The notes below the pieces were generated by a model. The model saw nothing but the letters and a program-made list of their open reading frames with translations, did no database searches and was not told the DNA's origin. Below are positions 44,089 through 53,777 of a stretch of 64,000 nt of DNA, one piece after another. Each line of letters starts with the position of its first letter. The first letter of the stretch is position 1. The stretch comes from Pseudonocardia bannensis (GTDB lineage: Bacteria > Actinomycetota > Actinomycetes > Mycobacteriales > Pseudonocardiaceae): assembly GCF_012911875.1 (NCBI RefSeq), contig NZ_JAAXKZ010000009.1, positions 22,117-86,116 of the forward strand. Reading direction: 5' to 3'. Made by a program: the position numbers and the translations under genes.

Positions 44089-45032
44089 GTCGGCACCCCC
44101 AGCACGGTGTCGACCAGCGTCGCGGGCGGGGCGCCGCCGTGCAGCAGGGTGGGCGCCAGGATCGGCGTCGGTCCGTGGGCGGCGACGTCCCCGGCCTCGG
44201 CCGCATCGGCGGTGTCGAGCACGAACCGCTCGCACAGCCCCGCGTAGAGCCCCGCCACTCCGCTCGCGGTGGCCGGTAGCCCCGCCGCGGCGAGCAGCGC
44301 GGCCCGGCTGTCGGCGCGTTTGCGCTCACCGGGTCGGTGATCGGGACCCCGGACACGATCGGGCGGACCGCCACCGTGCGGCCGGCCGCCGCGCGCAGAA
44401 CATCGCGGACGCCGGGCAGTGCCAGGATCGGGCCCGGGCTCGCGGTCGGGTTGCTCGGCCCGAGCTCGACCACGTCGGCGCCGGCGATCGCGTCGAGCAC
44501 CCGGGGCCCCGGTGCCCGCCGACCTCTCGTAGCGCACCCCCCGAACCGGCACCGCCGCGTGGTGGCGCACGAGGAACTCCTCGCAGTGCAGGTCGACGCC
44601 GTCGTCGGTGGTGACCCGGGTGGCCACCTCCGCCTCGGTCATCGGCAGCACGCGCGCGGTGACGCCCATCGCCGCGGCCGGTGCCGCGGTGACCGAGGTC
44701 GGCCGCGCGCCGGCACGCAGCAATCCGGTACGCCGCAGGTGCGTGGACAGGTCGAGATCGCCGAGGTCGGACCAGACGTCCTCGCCGAGCCCACGCAGCG
44801 CGGTCGTGCACCGCCGGCTCTCCCCGCGCACACCCCAGCCGCGGTCGGCGTCCTGGCGGCCCGACAGGGCGTACAGCGTCGTGTCGAGGCCGGGACAGAC
44901 GCGCACCCCGTGGATCCACAGATCGCCGGCGGTGTTGACGACGAGCGTCAGGCTCGGCTCCTCGACCACGGCGGCCGGCGCCCGCCGCAGCCGGGAGGCC
45001 CCGAGGCCTCCGCCGAGCCCGACAACCCGCAC
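44085..45032 (-). pseudogene. cofD: CofD/FbiA (2-phospho-L-lactate transferase), two frameshifts
   Basis: CofD makes the backbone of cofactor F420. The start (GLGGGLGASRL, VVNTAGDLWIHG, VCPGLDTTLYALSG) is in one frame to about base 44515. The middle (DAIAGADVVELGPSNPTASP, SGVPITDP) is in a second frame to about 44345, and the end (ADSRAALLAAAGLPATASG) returns to the first. Each change equals one base. Unless these are sequencing errors, the protein has a garbled central region of about 55 residues with the lost conserved GPSNP motif. fbiB/cofE is absent. Start GTG is 4 bases after the fgd stop. Confidence 0.75.
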
Positions 45033-45036
45033 CCGA

Positions 45037-46044
45037 TCAGCCGGTCAGCGCGCGCAACCGGGGCAGCACGTCCTCGGAGAACTGGGTCAGGAACCGCTCC
45101 TGGTCATGGCCCGGTCCGTGCATGACGAGGTGGTTGAGTCCCGCGTCGACGTAGGGCTTGATCTGGGCGACCGCGTCGTCGGGGTCCGAGGCGACGATCC
45201 AGCGCTTGGCGACCTGCTCGATCGGCAGCTCGTCGGCGAGGCGCTCCATCTCCTCGGCGGAGGTCACGCTGTGCTTCTGCTCCGGGGTCAGTGACAGCGG
45301 CGCCCAGAACCGGGTGTTCTCCAGCGCCAGGTCGGGGTCGCGGTCGTAGGAGATCTTGATCTCGATCATCCTGTCGATCTGCTCCGGATCGCGCCCGGCG
45401 GCCTCGGCGCCCTCCTTCACCGCCGGCATCAGCTTCTCGGTGTAGAGGTCCATCCCCTTGCCCGAGGTGCAGATGAACCCGTCCCCGGCCCGGCCCGCGT
45501 ACTTGGCGACCACCGGACCGCCGGCCGCGATGTAGATCGGAACCGGGGTCTCGGGCCGGTCGTAGATCTTGGCGTTGACGGTCTGGTAGTACTGCCCGTC
45601 GAAGGTGACGTTGTCGGAGGTCCACAGCTCGCGGATCAGCGCCACCGCCTCCCGCAACCGTGCGAAGCGCTCCTTGAACTCGGGCCACTCCATGCCCGAC
45701 ACGGCGATCTCGTTGAGCGCCTCCCCGGTGCCCACCCCGAGCATGACCCGGTTCTCGTAGAGCAGCCCCATCGTGGCGAAGGCCTGCGCGATCACCGCCG
45801 GGTTGTAGCGGAACGTCGGCGTCAGCACGCTGGTGCCCAGCTGGACGCGCGAGGTGCGCTCCCCCACCGCCGCCATCCAGGCCAGGGCGAACGGCGCATG
45901 CCCGCCGTTCGCCCGCCACGGCAGGAAGTGGTCGGACACCACCGCGCTGTCCAGCCCCACCTCCTCGGCGCGCACCGAGTACTCCACCAGATCCCGCGGT
46001 CCGAACTGCTCCGCCGAAGCCTTGTAGCCGATCTTCAGGCTCAC
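45037..46044 (-). CDS. fgd: F420-dependent glucose-6-phosphate dehydrogenase
   Basis: 335 residues, the family length. Typical features of the luciferase-like barrel: [36 protein letters not shown], and [13 protein letters not shown] loop [12 protein letters not shown]. It oxidises glucose 6-phosphate and produces reduced F420. AGGAGG precedes the GTG with 8-base spacing, and the sequence is intact. The next gene downstream is the broken cofD, so this cell may depend on F420 made by another locus. Confidence 0.92.
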   Translation of the reverse strand: MSLKIGYKASAEQFGPRDLVEYSVRAEEVGLDSAVVSDHFLPWRANGGHAPFALAWMAAVGERTSRVQLGTSVLTPTFRYNPAVIAQAFATMGLLYENRVMLGVGTGEALNEIAVSGMEWPEFKERFARLREAVALIRELWTSDNVTFDGQYYQTVNAKIYDRPETPVPIYIAAGGPVVAKYAGRAGDGFICTSGKGMDLYTEKLMPAVKEGAEAAGRDPEQIDRMIEIKISYDRDPDLALENTRFWAPLSLTPEQKHSVTSAEEMERLADELPIEQVAKRWIVASDPDDAVAQIKPYVDAGLNHLVMHGPGHDQERFLTQFSEDVLPRLRALTG

Positions 46045-46176
46045 GTTCGCGTCCTCCTGCATCGATCGTCGCCGCGCCTTGCGGGCGGCCACGCACACCC
46101 TGCTACACCCGGAACCCCGAGCACAGCTCTCGCGATCATTCCGGTCTCGCGGGTCCGGGGTCGATCGTGGCGCTCG

Positions 46177-46490
46177 TCACTGTCCGGGTCCCGGCAGCAC
46201 GACCTCGACCGAGGTTCCCTCCCCCGCCACGCTGCACACCTGCAATCGGCCGCCGATGGCCTCGGTGAGCCCGCGCGCGAGGACCAGGCCCAGCCCGGTG
46301 CCCCGGCGCGCCTGCGGCTCGGTACCGGGGCGCGTCGGATCGCCGTTCTCGAGGCCGTCGCGCCCAGCCGGTCGAACGGCACGAACAGCCGGCCCAGCAG
46401 GGCGGCCGGGATGCCCGGGCCGTCGTCGACGACGCGGATCCCGACCTCCCCCGTGCCCGGGAAGATCGTGTCGGGTCCGGTCGATCACGG
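46177..46490 (-). pseudogene. histidine-kinase ATPase-domain fragment, frameshifted
   Basis: Remains of a sensor-kinase C terminus. The first part (IRVVDDGPGIPAALLGRLF, then PFDRLGA) and the second part (GTGLGLVLARGLTEAIGGRL) are in different frames; a single missing base near 46365 explains it. The N-box and all upstream domains are absent. It lies in the gap between fgd and the lyase gene. Confidence 0.65.
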
Positions 46491-46669
46491 CGCGGTCGGC
46501 ACCCCTGCGGCGGGCCCGGGCCCGCCCGGGCGGCGTGCGACGAGCCCCCCTCGGTCACCGAGGTCTCGATCAACTCGATGATCGAATGGTGTATCGAAAT
46601 CGGTCCGGCGGGGAAGACGATGATGATCGCGGCGGTGAGACCGCGGCCTGCTGACCCGGGAGGTTCGCG

Positions 46670-47545
46670 TTGCGCGTCCGTGCCACGGTTCCGCTGTTCG
46701 TCGCGCTCGCGCTCGCCCTCAGCGGCTGCGCCGCCGTGGCGCCCCAGGTCGCCATCGAGCACACCGCCGCCACGCACGACCTGCACGCCCGCACGCTGCC
46801 CGACCTCGCGCGGATCGAGGCCGACATCGAGATCGGCGCCGGGGCCGCCCCCGCTCCGGCGGCCGCGGTACCGGTCGGGTCGCGGGTCCTGTTCGTCGGC
46901 GGTTACGACACCGGCGACTTCCGCCAGTGGGCCACCTGCCAATGGCGGAACTACAACGCCTCGTGCGCCCGCTGGGGTCAGACCTCCTACGCGGCAACGG
47001 TGCGCAACGACGGCCCCGGCCACGAGACCGCGGCCCGGTTCGAGGTCCGGCGCGGTGACATCCCGCCGTTCGGCGGCGGGGAGCGGGCCGAGGTGTCGGC
47101 CAACGGCCTCGCCGGGCCCACGGTTCGCGAGGGCGACGAGCGCTGGTACGAGTTCTCGCTGAAGTTCGATGCGACCTACCGGCCGCCGACGAAGGGAGGC
47201 TACTCGATCGTGATGCAGTGGCACTCCGGTTCGGGCTCGCCGCCCCTGCACCTCGACGTCGACGACCGGGGCCGGCTGCTGGTCTGGCATCCGTGGGACA
47301 ACCCGTCGGTCATCGGGCCGATCGACGCGGGGCGCTGGCACAGCTACGTGGTGCACGCGAAGTTCAGCCGCAGCGCCATGGTCGGGTTCGTCGAGGTGTG
47401 GCGGGACGGCCGGATCGCCGTGCCGAAGCGCTATCGGGCGAACATGACCTCCGCCTCCAACTACCTGAAGATGGGCCTCTACCGCGACATCGAGCAGCAC
47501 ACCCAGGTCGTCTGGCACGACGGGCTGCGGATCACCGCCCCCTGA
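46670..47545 (+). CDS. lipoprotein, polysaccharide-lyase (heparin lyase I) fold
   Basis: 291 residues. A lipobox LALSGC places Cys19 as the lipidated residue. The rest is a beta-jelly-roll with GGERAEVSANGLAG, WYEFSLKFDATYRPP, GYSIVMQWHSGSGSPPLHLD and NYLKMGLYRDIEQ, as in the family of heparin-lyase-I-like proteins in actinobacteria. It may cleave an acidic polysaccharide. TTG start with GGGAGG 6 bases upstream. The upstream 100 bases are less GC-rich with repeated ATCGA. Confidence 0.7.
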   Translation: MRVRATVPLFVALALALSGCAAVAPQVAIEHTAATHDLHARTLPDLARIEADIEIGAGAAPAPAAAVPVGSRVLFVGGYDTGDFRQWATCQWRNYNASCARWGQTSYAATVRNDGPGHETAARFEVRRGDIPPFGGGERAEVSANGLAGPTVREGDERWYEFSLKFDATYRPPTKGGYSIVMQWHSGSGSPPLHLDVDDRGRLLVWHPWDNPSVIGPIDAGRWHSYVVHAKFSRSAMVGFVEVWRDGRIAVPKRYRANMTSASNYLKMGLYRDIEQHTQVVWHDGLRITAP

Positions 47546-47638
47546 ACCGCCGGCCGCCGAGGCCGGACGGCCGTGGCGAGCGCCGCTCGTCGGCGACGTT
47601 CCGCCAGGCCGCGACCGCGCAGACGGCACCCTGATCCC

Positions 47639-48361
47639 ATGACGATCACCGGGCGCCTGCCCGAGCCGGTCGGCACCGTCGCGCTCCGGCTGCGCCGGCC
47701 GCGGCTGCCGCGCCAGGAGTGGCGCGATATCGCGTTCCGGCACTGGGCCCGTGGAGCCGGACCGCATCGCCCGGTTCCTGCCTCCCGGACCGGCCGAACA
47801 CCTTCGGCGGCCGCGCCTACGTCGGGCTGATCCCGTTCCGGATGCTCGACAGCGCATTCGCCCACGGCCCCGCGGTGCCGTGGGCGGGGACGTTCCTCGA
47901 GACCAACGTGCGGCTCGACTCCGTCGACGCCACGGGCCGTCGCGGGATCGTGTTCCTCGGCCTGGACACCGACCGGTCGGTCGTCGTCGCCGGCGCCCGG
48001 GCGATCCTCGGTCTGCCCTACCGGTGGGCCCGGATGCGACACCACACCCGGGGACCCGAGCGCACCTACACCGCCCGGCTACCGTGGCCGGGCGTGCGGG
48101 CGCGCAGCCGGATCGTCGTCCGCGCGGGCGACCCGGCCGCACCCACGGCGCTGGACGCGTCCCTGACCGCGCTGGGGCCTGCACGTCGCCCACCTGGGAC
48201 GCACCTGGTACGTCCCCGACCCCCACCCCACCTGGCCCCTGCGCCCGGCAACGTGGAGCGGCCTGACCCGGGGCGGTTGCGTGCGAGCTCATCGACCGCG
48301 CACCGGCGCCGAGGACGCCCTCGGTCACCGTCGCTGCACGCCGGGCTCCGTGGCGGCTGAC
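47639..48361 (+). pseudogene. DUF2071 (YqjF-like) gene with four frameshifts
   Basis: Pieces of one DUF2071 protein appear in successive frames: PEPVGTVALRLRRPRLP to FRHW; then VEPDRIARFLPPG; then NTFGGRAYVGLIPFRMLD to VVRAGDPAAPTALDA; then WGLHVAHLGRTWYVPDPH; then CELIDRAPAP. Gains and losses of one or two bases outside homopolymers explain the changes. The whole gene is present but unreadable. Confidence 0.75.
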
Positions 48362-48428
48362 CGGGCCCCGTCGCATCGCATCGCCGGTTCAGCCACGAGC
48401 ACGGGCACGATCCTCGTAGGATCGCCGG

Positions 48429-50276
48429 GTGGCTCCCCCGCAGACCCGTCCCGAGACGAGCGACGCGGTACAGGTGCTCAACCGCGTCTTCGGCTACGAC
48501 TCGTTCCGCGGCAACCAGCAGGAGATCATCGAGCTCGTCTGCGCCGGCGGGGACGCCCTGGTGCTGATGCCGACCGGTGGTGGCAAGTCGCTGTGCTACC
48601 AGATCCCCGCCCTCGTGCGCGACGGCGTCGGGGTCGTCATCTCGCCGCTCATCGCGCTCATGCAGGACCAGGTCGACGCCTTGAGAGCGCTCGGGGTGCG
48701 GGCCGGGTTCCTCAACTCCACGCAGGACCCGCAGGCACGTCACGAGGTCGAGTCCGCGTTCCTCGCCGGCGAGCTGGACCTGCTCTACCTGGCGCCCGAA
48801 CGGCTGCGGGTGCCCTCGACGCTGCGGCTGCTCGACCGCGGCACGATCGCGCTGTTCGCCATTGACGAGGCGCACTGCGTGGCGCAGTGGGGCCACGACT
48901 TCCGGCCCGACTACCTCGCCCTCTCCGAGCTGCACGAGCGCTGGCCGGCGGTGCCGCGCATCGCGCTGACCGCCACGGCCACCGAGGCCACCCACGCCGA
49001 GATCGCCACCCGGCTGGACCTGACCGGGGCCCGCCACTTCGTGGCGAGCTTCGACCGGCCCAACATCCAGTACCGCATCGCCCCGAAGAACGAGCCACGC
49101 CGGCAGTTGCTGGAGCTGATCCGCACCGAGCACCCCGGCGACGCCGGCATCGTCTACTGCCTGTCCCGCAGGTCGGTGGAGCAGACCGCCGAGTTCCTGG
49201 CGGCGCAGGGCTTCACCGCGCTGCCCTACCACGCGGGCCTCGACGCGCGGACCCGCGCCACGAACCAGGCCCGCTTCCTGCGCGAGGACGGCCTGATCGT
49301 GGTCGCGACGATCGCCTTCGGCATGGGCATCGACAAACCCGACGTGCGGTTCGTCGCGCACCTGGACCTGCCGAAGTCCGTCGAGGGCTACTACCAGGAG
49401 ACCGGCCGGGCCGGACGCGACGGGCTCCCGTCCACCGCCTGGCTCGCCTACGGACTCGCCGACGTCGTGCAGCAACGCAAGATGATCGACGACTCCGACG
49501 GCGACCTCGCGCACCGTCGCAGGCTGTCCGCGCATCTCGACGCGATGCTGGCGCTCTGCGAAACGGTCCAGTGCCGCCGGGTCCAGCTGCTCGCCTACTT
49601 CGGCCAGCGGGGCGAGCCCTGCGGCAACTGCGACACCTGCCTGACCCCACCCGAGTCGTGGGACGGCACGATCGCGGCGCAGAAGGTGCTGTCCACGGTG
49701 TTCCGGCTCGACCGCGAGCGCCACCAGCGCTTCGGCGCGGGGCAGATCATCGACATCCTGCTCGGCAAGCACACCGCCAAGGTCTCCCAGTTCGACCACG
49801 ACCGGCTCACGGTGTTCGGCGTCGGGACCGAGCTGCGCGAGGGCGAGTGGCGCGGCGTGATCCGCCAGCTGCTGGCCCAGGGCCTGCTCGCGGTCGAGGG
49901 CACCTACCAGACCCTCGCGCTCACCGAGGCCAGCGGTGACGTGCTGCGCAGCAAGCGGCAGGTCATGCTGCGGCGCGATCCCGAGCGGCCGGTGAAGGCG
50001 AGATCCGCCCGGTCGGCCCGCACCGCACCCGTCGACCTGCCCGCGGCGGCCGCGCCGGTGTTCGAGCAGCTCCGCGCCTGGCGGGCCGCCGCCGCCAAGG
50101 AGCAGGGCGTACCCGCCTACGTGATCTTCCACGACGCGACCCTGCGCCAGATCGCGGCCACGACCCCCTCGAGCCTCACCGAACTCGGCGCGATCAGTGG
50201 CGTGGGCGAGAACAAGCTGGCCAAGTACGGCCAGCAGATCCTCGACACCCTCGCCACCTCGGCTCCCGACACGTAG
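48429..50276 (+). CDS. recQ: ATP-dependent DNA helicase RecQ
   Basis: 615 residues. Walker [21 protein letters not shown] box [17 protein letters not shown], motif VI-like [12 protein letters not shown], a zinc-binding RQC region with four cysteines ([17 protein letters not shown] and CGNCDTCL), and a C-terminal HRDC domain ([28 protein letters not shown]). It unwinds recombination and repair intermediates. GTG start. The intact long frame among broken neighbours argues against uniformly poor sequence quality. Confidence 0.95.
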   Translation: MAPPQTRPETSDAVQVLNRVFGYDSFRGNQQEIIELVCAGGDALVLMPTGGGKSLCYQIPALVRDGVGVVISPLIALMQDQVDALRALGVRAGFLNSTQDPQARHEVESAFLAGELDLLYLAPERLRVPSTLRLLDRGTIALFAIDEAHCVAQWGHDFRPDYLALSELHERWPAVPRIALTATATEATHAEIATRLDLTGARHFVASFDRPNIQYRIAPKNEPRRQLLELIRTEHPGDAGIVYCLSRRSVEQTAEFLAAQGFTALPYHAGLDARTRATNQARFLREDGLIVVATIAFGMGIDKPDVRFVAHLDLPKSVEGYYQETGRAGRDGLPSTAWLAYGLADVVQQRKMIDDSDGDLAHRRRLSAHLDAMLALCETVQCRRVQLLAYFGQRGEPCGNCDTCLTPPESWDGTIAAQKVLSTVFRLDRERHQRFGAGQIIDILLGKHTAKVSQFDHDRLTVFGVGTELREGEWRGVIRQLLAQGLLAVEGTYQTLALTEASGDVLRSKRQVMLRRDPERPVKARSARSARTAPVDLPAAAAPVFEQLRAWRAAAAKEQGVPAYVIFHDATLRQIAATTPSSLTELGAISGVGENKLAKYGQQILDTLATSAPDT

Positions 50277-50422
50277 CGGACCACCGCCCCCGGCGTTCGC
50301 CGTCGGTCGAGCACCACGCGCGCGTTGTCCCACCTGCGCGCAGGCTCGGACGCGCGCACGGCATGGAGGACGCGTTCGGGGCGTCGCCGGCCCTCTGGGG
50401 CTGTCGGGCATGACGGCCGGCG

Positions 50423-51250
50423 ATGGTGATCGGACGCCGTGCTCCCCGCGCCTGCCCGGGTGTCGTCGGCGTGCTCGTTCTCCTGCTCACCCTCGCGGCC
50501 CTCGCCACCGGCGCCTTGCTCACCCTGGCCGGCCGCCACCGGCCCGCAACCCTCCGCCCCGGTGGCGGCCGACCCCGGTTTCGGGCATGTCCACGGCCTC
50601 GACGTGAACCCGGCCGACGGTCTCGTCTACGCCGCGACCCACCACGGGGTCTTCCGGCTCGCCCCGGGCGGGCCGGAGCGGATCGCCGACCGCCACCAGG
50701 ACACGACGGGCTTCACCTCTCCGCGAGCCCGGGCCCGCACACCTGGGACGGATCGTCAGCGCCGACGCGGCCCGCACGTGGACCTCGGTGTCCCTGCACG
50801 GCGAGGCGGATCTCCACGCCCTCACCGCGGCCGGTGCGACCGTCTACGGCTGGAACTCCCTGGACGGCCCGGTCCTGCGCGGCGACGATTCCGGCCGCAC
50901 CTGGCAACGCGGCGCGACGCTGTCCACCGCGGCCCTCACCATCGACCCCGCCGACCGCGGCGGGTGCTGGCCACGACGGCGGACGGGCTGGTCGAGAGCC
51001 GCGACGGTGGCATCACCTTCACGCGCATGACCATCCGCCCGCCCGGCTGGTGCTGGTCGACCACGCCCCTCGCACCGGGGGTGGTGGAGAGGCCGCCCTC
51101 GCCGGATCGACGAGACGGGCACGGTCTGGACGTCCGGCGGCGCGGGCTGGGCCCGGGCCGGATCGCTCGACACGTCCCCACAGGCCTTCGCGGTCGCCGG
51201 GGCGGACCGCTACCTGGCCGCCACCGTGACCGAGCGGCCCTCGCCGAGCC
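50423..51250 (+). pseudogene. BNR/F510_1955-type exported protein with several frameshifts
   Basis: A signal-anchor (VVGVLVLLLTLAALATGALL) in frame 2, then GFGHVHGLDVNPADGLVY in frame 3, SLHGEADLHALTAAGATVYG in frame 1, LATTADGLVESRDGGITF in frame 3, and DETGTVWTSGGAGWARAG in frame 1. This is the order of a BNR-repeat F510_1955-family glycosylhydrolase-like protein. At least four frameshifts; part between 50720 and 50790 may be deleted. Confidence 0.7.
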
Positions 51251-51400
51251 GACCCCGGGGATGCCGGCGCCCGCCGGTGCCCCGGCCGTCCGGGTCCGGA
51301 TGGAGCGGCTCCCGGGAACGCCGGTCCGCTTCGGCGTTCCCGAACGGCGATCACCGCCGGTACGGTCGGCTCCCCGCCGTTCAGGACGGAGGTCATCGCC

Positions 51401-51763
51401 ATGACGCAGCACCAGGGCCGGATCTCCCTGGCGAGCCTCCGGGTCCTGGTCGACGAGCATCGCCTCCACACCTTCACCGACGTGCAGGGCCGGTCGCAGG
51501 GCTTCTCCCCGCTGGTCGCCCGCCTCATCGCGGGCCGGCAGGCCTGCCTGCGCGAGCTGACCTACGCGTACCGTCCGGACGCCGAGCCGGTGCCGGCAAC
51601 ACCGCGCGGGGCCGCCGAACCGTTCGGCGTGGGCAAGGTGGCCCGTGAGGCGTTCGGCGACGACATGGTGGAGCACCACTCGAACACGGCGCGGGTGGAG
51701 CTGGCCGCCTTCGACGCCGCGGTGACCGACTGGGAGCGGGCGCGTGGGCTCGAACGGCTCTGA
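51401..51763 (+). CDS. hypothetical protein
   Basis: 120 residues, soluble. GGAGG is 8-9 bases before the ATG. The sequence (ISLASLRVLVDEHRLHTFTD, VEHHSNTARVELAAFDAAV) looks like a real helical protein; no family recognised. The next gene begins inside its 3' end, so it is coupled to the glutamine amidotransferase. Confidence 0.6.
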   Translation: MTQHQGRISLASLRVLVDEHRLHTFTDVQGRSQGFSPLVARLIAGRQACLRELTYAYRPDAEPVPATPRGAAEPFGVGKVAREAFGDDMVEHHSNTARVELAAFDAAVTDWERARGLERL

Positions 51764-52514
51764 CAACGGCCCGGGAGCCGGTTGTGGCCCCGGCGGGAAC
51801 CGCCGGCCCGTCATCGGGCTCACCATGTACGGCGAGCGGGCCCGGTACTGGATCTGGGACCACGAGGCGGCGCTGCTGCCGCGCAGCTACGTCGACGTCG
51901 TCATCGCCTCCGGCGGTGCACCGGTGCTGCTGCCGCCCGTACCCGCCGCCGCCGGCGCCGTCGACGCACTCGACGGCTTGATCCTCACCGGCGGCCCCGA
52001 CATCGGGCCCGTCCACTACGGCGCGGACCCGCACCCGGAGACCGGGGCCGTCCGGCCCGAGCGCGACGCCGCCGAGCTCGCCGTGGTGCGCCGCGCACTA
52101 CCGCGGGGGCTGCCCGTCCTCGGGGTGTGCCGCGGCGCCCAGCTGCTCAACGTCTCGCTCGGGGGGACCCTCACCCAGCACCTGCCCGACGTGCTCGGGC
52201 ACCACCGGCACAATCCCGCGCCGGGGGTGTTCGGCCCCACGGCGGTCCGGCTGTCCCCCGGCAGCCGGGCCGCCGCCCTGCTCGGCGAGCGGGCCCTCGT
52301 GCACTGCCACCACCACCAGGCCATCGACCGGCTGGGTGAGGGATTGGTGGCCAGCGGCCGGGCCGAGGACGGCACGATCGAGGCCGTCGAGCTGGCAGGA
52401 CACCGGTTCGCGGTCGGGGTGCAGTGGCATCCCGAGCAGGACGTGACGGACGTCCGGCTGGTCACCGCCCTGGTCGACCACGCCACCGCCCGGCGACGGG
52501 AGGCGGAGCGGTGA
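51744..52514 (+). CDS. class-I glutamine amidotransferase, PuuD-like (peptidase C26)
   Basis: 256 residues. Nucleophile Cys in LGVCRGAQLLNVSLGG, and the His/Glu pair in GVQWHPEQD. PuuD-like enzymes hydrolyse gamma-glutamyl amides such as gamma-glutamyl-GABA in polyamine breakdown. The N-terminal Gly/Asn/Ser-rich 20 residues are an extension due to the GTG at 51744. An SDR fragment follows immediately, as SDR genes do in the corresponding intact operons, but glutamine synthetase and aldehyde dehydrogenase are missing. Confidence 0.82.
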   Translation: MGSNGSDNGPGAGCGPGGNRRPVIGLTMYGERARYWIWDHEAALLPRSYVDVVIASGGAPVLLPPVPAAAGAVDALDGLILTGGPDIGPVHYGADPHPETGAVRPERDAAELAVVRRALPRGLPVLGVCRGAQLLNVSLGGTLTQHLPDVLGHHRHNPAPGVFGPTAVRLSPGSRAAALLGERALVHCHHHQAIDRLGEGLVASGRAEDGTIEAVELAGHRFAVGVQWHPEQDVTDVRLVTALVDHATARRREAER

Positions 52515-52685
52515 GCGCTCGCGGGATCCGGCGTCTCGACGACCGCCCCGCGCTGATCACCGGTGGGGCGAGGCGGATCGGGCTCGCGACCGCGCGCCGG
52601 ATCGCGACGGACCTGTGCGGCGCCACGGCCGCGGCGCAGCTCGAGCGCCGGATCGTCGGACCTGACCGGGACTCATCACCCCAGC
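52511..52685 (+). pseudogene. SDR gene, 5' fragment
   Basis: The GTG overlaps the amidotransferase stop. The product begins with an SDR nucleotide-binding motif, ALITGGARRIGLATARRIA, and then loses similarity within about 15 residues. The remainder of the gene is gone; a convergent aldo/keto reductase gene occupies the space. Confidence 0.55.
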
Positions 52686-53531
52686 TCAGAGCACCTCGAG
52701 CGGGACCTTGTGGGTCGGTGGCGGGAACGCCGAATCGAGCAGCGCGAGGTCCTCGGGGCTGAGCCGGATGTCGCGGGCGGCGGCGTTCTCGCGGACGTGC
52801 TCGGGCGTTCCGGCCCGGGGGATCGTGTTGTTGCCGTCCATCCGCAGCACCCAGGCCAGCGCGATCTGCGCCAGGGTGGCGTGGCGACGACCGGCGACGG
52901 TGGCGATCGCGGGGTGGCCCAACAGCCGTCCCTGCTCGATCGGCGAGTAGGCCATGATCGGGATGCCGTTGTCGAAGCACCACGGGATCAGGTCGTACTC
53001 GGGCCCGCGGCGGGTCAGGTTGTAGAGGATCTGGTCGGTGGCGACCGTCTCCCCGCCGGGGATCCCGACCAACTCGGCCATGTCGTCGGTGTCGAAGTTG
53101 CTGACGCCCCAGTAGCGGATCGACCCCGCCGCGATCAGTTCGGCGAAACCGGCGAGCGTCTCGGCCAGCGGGATGGCACCCCGCCAGTGCAACAGGTAGA
53201 GGTCGATCACGTCGGTGCCGAGTCGCGCCATGCTCGCCTGGCAGGCGCGCACGGTGCCGACACGGGTCGCGTGGTGGGGCAACACCTTGTCGACGAGGAA
53301 CACCTCGTCGCGGCGCCCGGCGATGGCCTCGCCGACCAGCACCTCGGCCGCGCCGTCGCCGTACATCTCGGCGGTGTCGATCACGTTCATGCCGAGGTCG
53401 AGCCCGAGCCTCAGCGAGGCGATCTCGGTGTCGCGGCGAGCCGGGTCCTCGGCGAGGTGCCAGGTACCCTGGCCGAGCGCCGCGATGGTCTCGCCCGAGG
53501 GCAGGACCACGGAGCGGATCGCCGTCGTCAT
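52686..53531 (-). CDS. aldo/keto reductase
   Basis: 281 residues, TIM barrel. Catalytic tetrad Asp in NVIDTAEMYGDG with Tyr, Lys in FLVDKVLP, His in LYLLHWRG; NADPH segment NNTIPRAGTPEHVRENAAA. Reduces an unknown aldehyde or ketone. The ATG has GGAGG 4-5 bases upstream. Monocistronic; upstream is a 246-base gap with the helD terminator. Confidence 0.88.
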   Translation of the reverse strand: MTTAIRSVVLPSGETIAALGQGTWHLAEDPARRDTEIASLRLGLDLGMNVIDTAEMYGDGAAEVLVGEAIAGRRDEVFLVDKVLPHHATRVGTVRACQASMARLGTDVIDLYLLHWRGAIPLAETLAGFAELIAAGSIRYWGVSNFDTDDMAELVGIPGGETVATDQILYNLTRRGPEYDLIPWCFDNGIPIMAYSPIEQGRLLGHPAIATVAGRRHATLAQIALAWVLRMDGNNTIPRAGTPEHVRENAAARDIRLSPEDLALLDSAFPPPTHKVPLEVL

Positions 53532-53684
53532 GTGACCTCCTTGGAACGCCGACGACGAGGTCCTCCGCCCCGCCGCCGGCGTGCAGCCAACGGTGTCAGC
53601 CGGGACCGACGGGGGCCTCCGCCCCGGGTGACGGCGTTGCGGACGCCCTTCGCCCCGCCGGGCCGATACCCGCTCCCCCTCGCT

Positions 53685-53740
53685 GATCAAGGGCACAAGG
53701 GGGCCAGTCGATCTCCGCGGGCCCCCGTCCGCCCTTGATC
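53685..53740 (-). terminator. terminator of helD
   Basis: Outer arms GATCAAGGGC and GCCCTTGATC, inner arms GGGGGCC and GGCCCCC; 17 base pairs with small asymmetry. It lies 38 bases after the helD stop. Confidence 0.7.
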
Positions 53741-53777
53741 GCCGGCTCGGGGACGGGGGTGCGGGGCCGGGGACGCG

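Noticed and set aside
42290..44500. Long minus-strand open frame beginning with the middle of CofD
   Set aside because: Only its first 60 codons are CofD-like; the rest is antisense or off-frame to the binding-protein gene.
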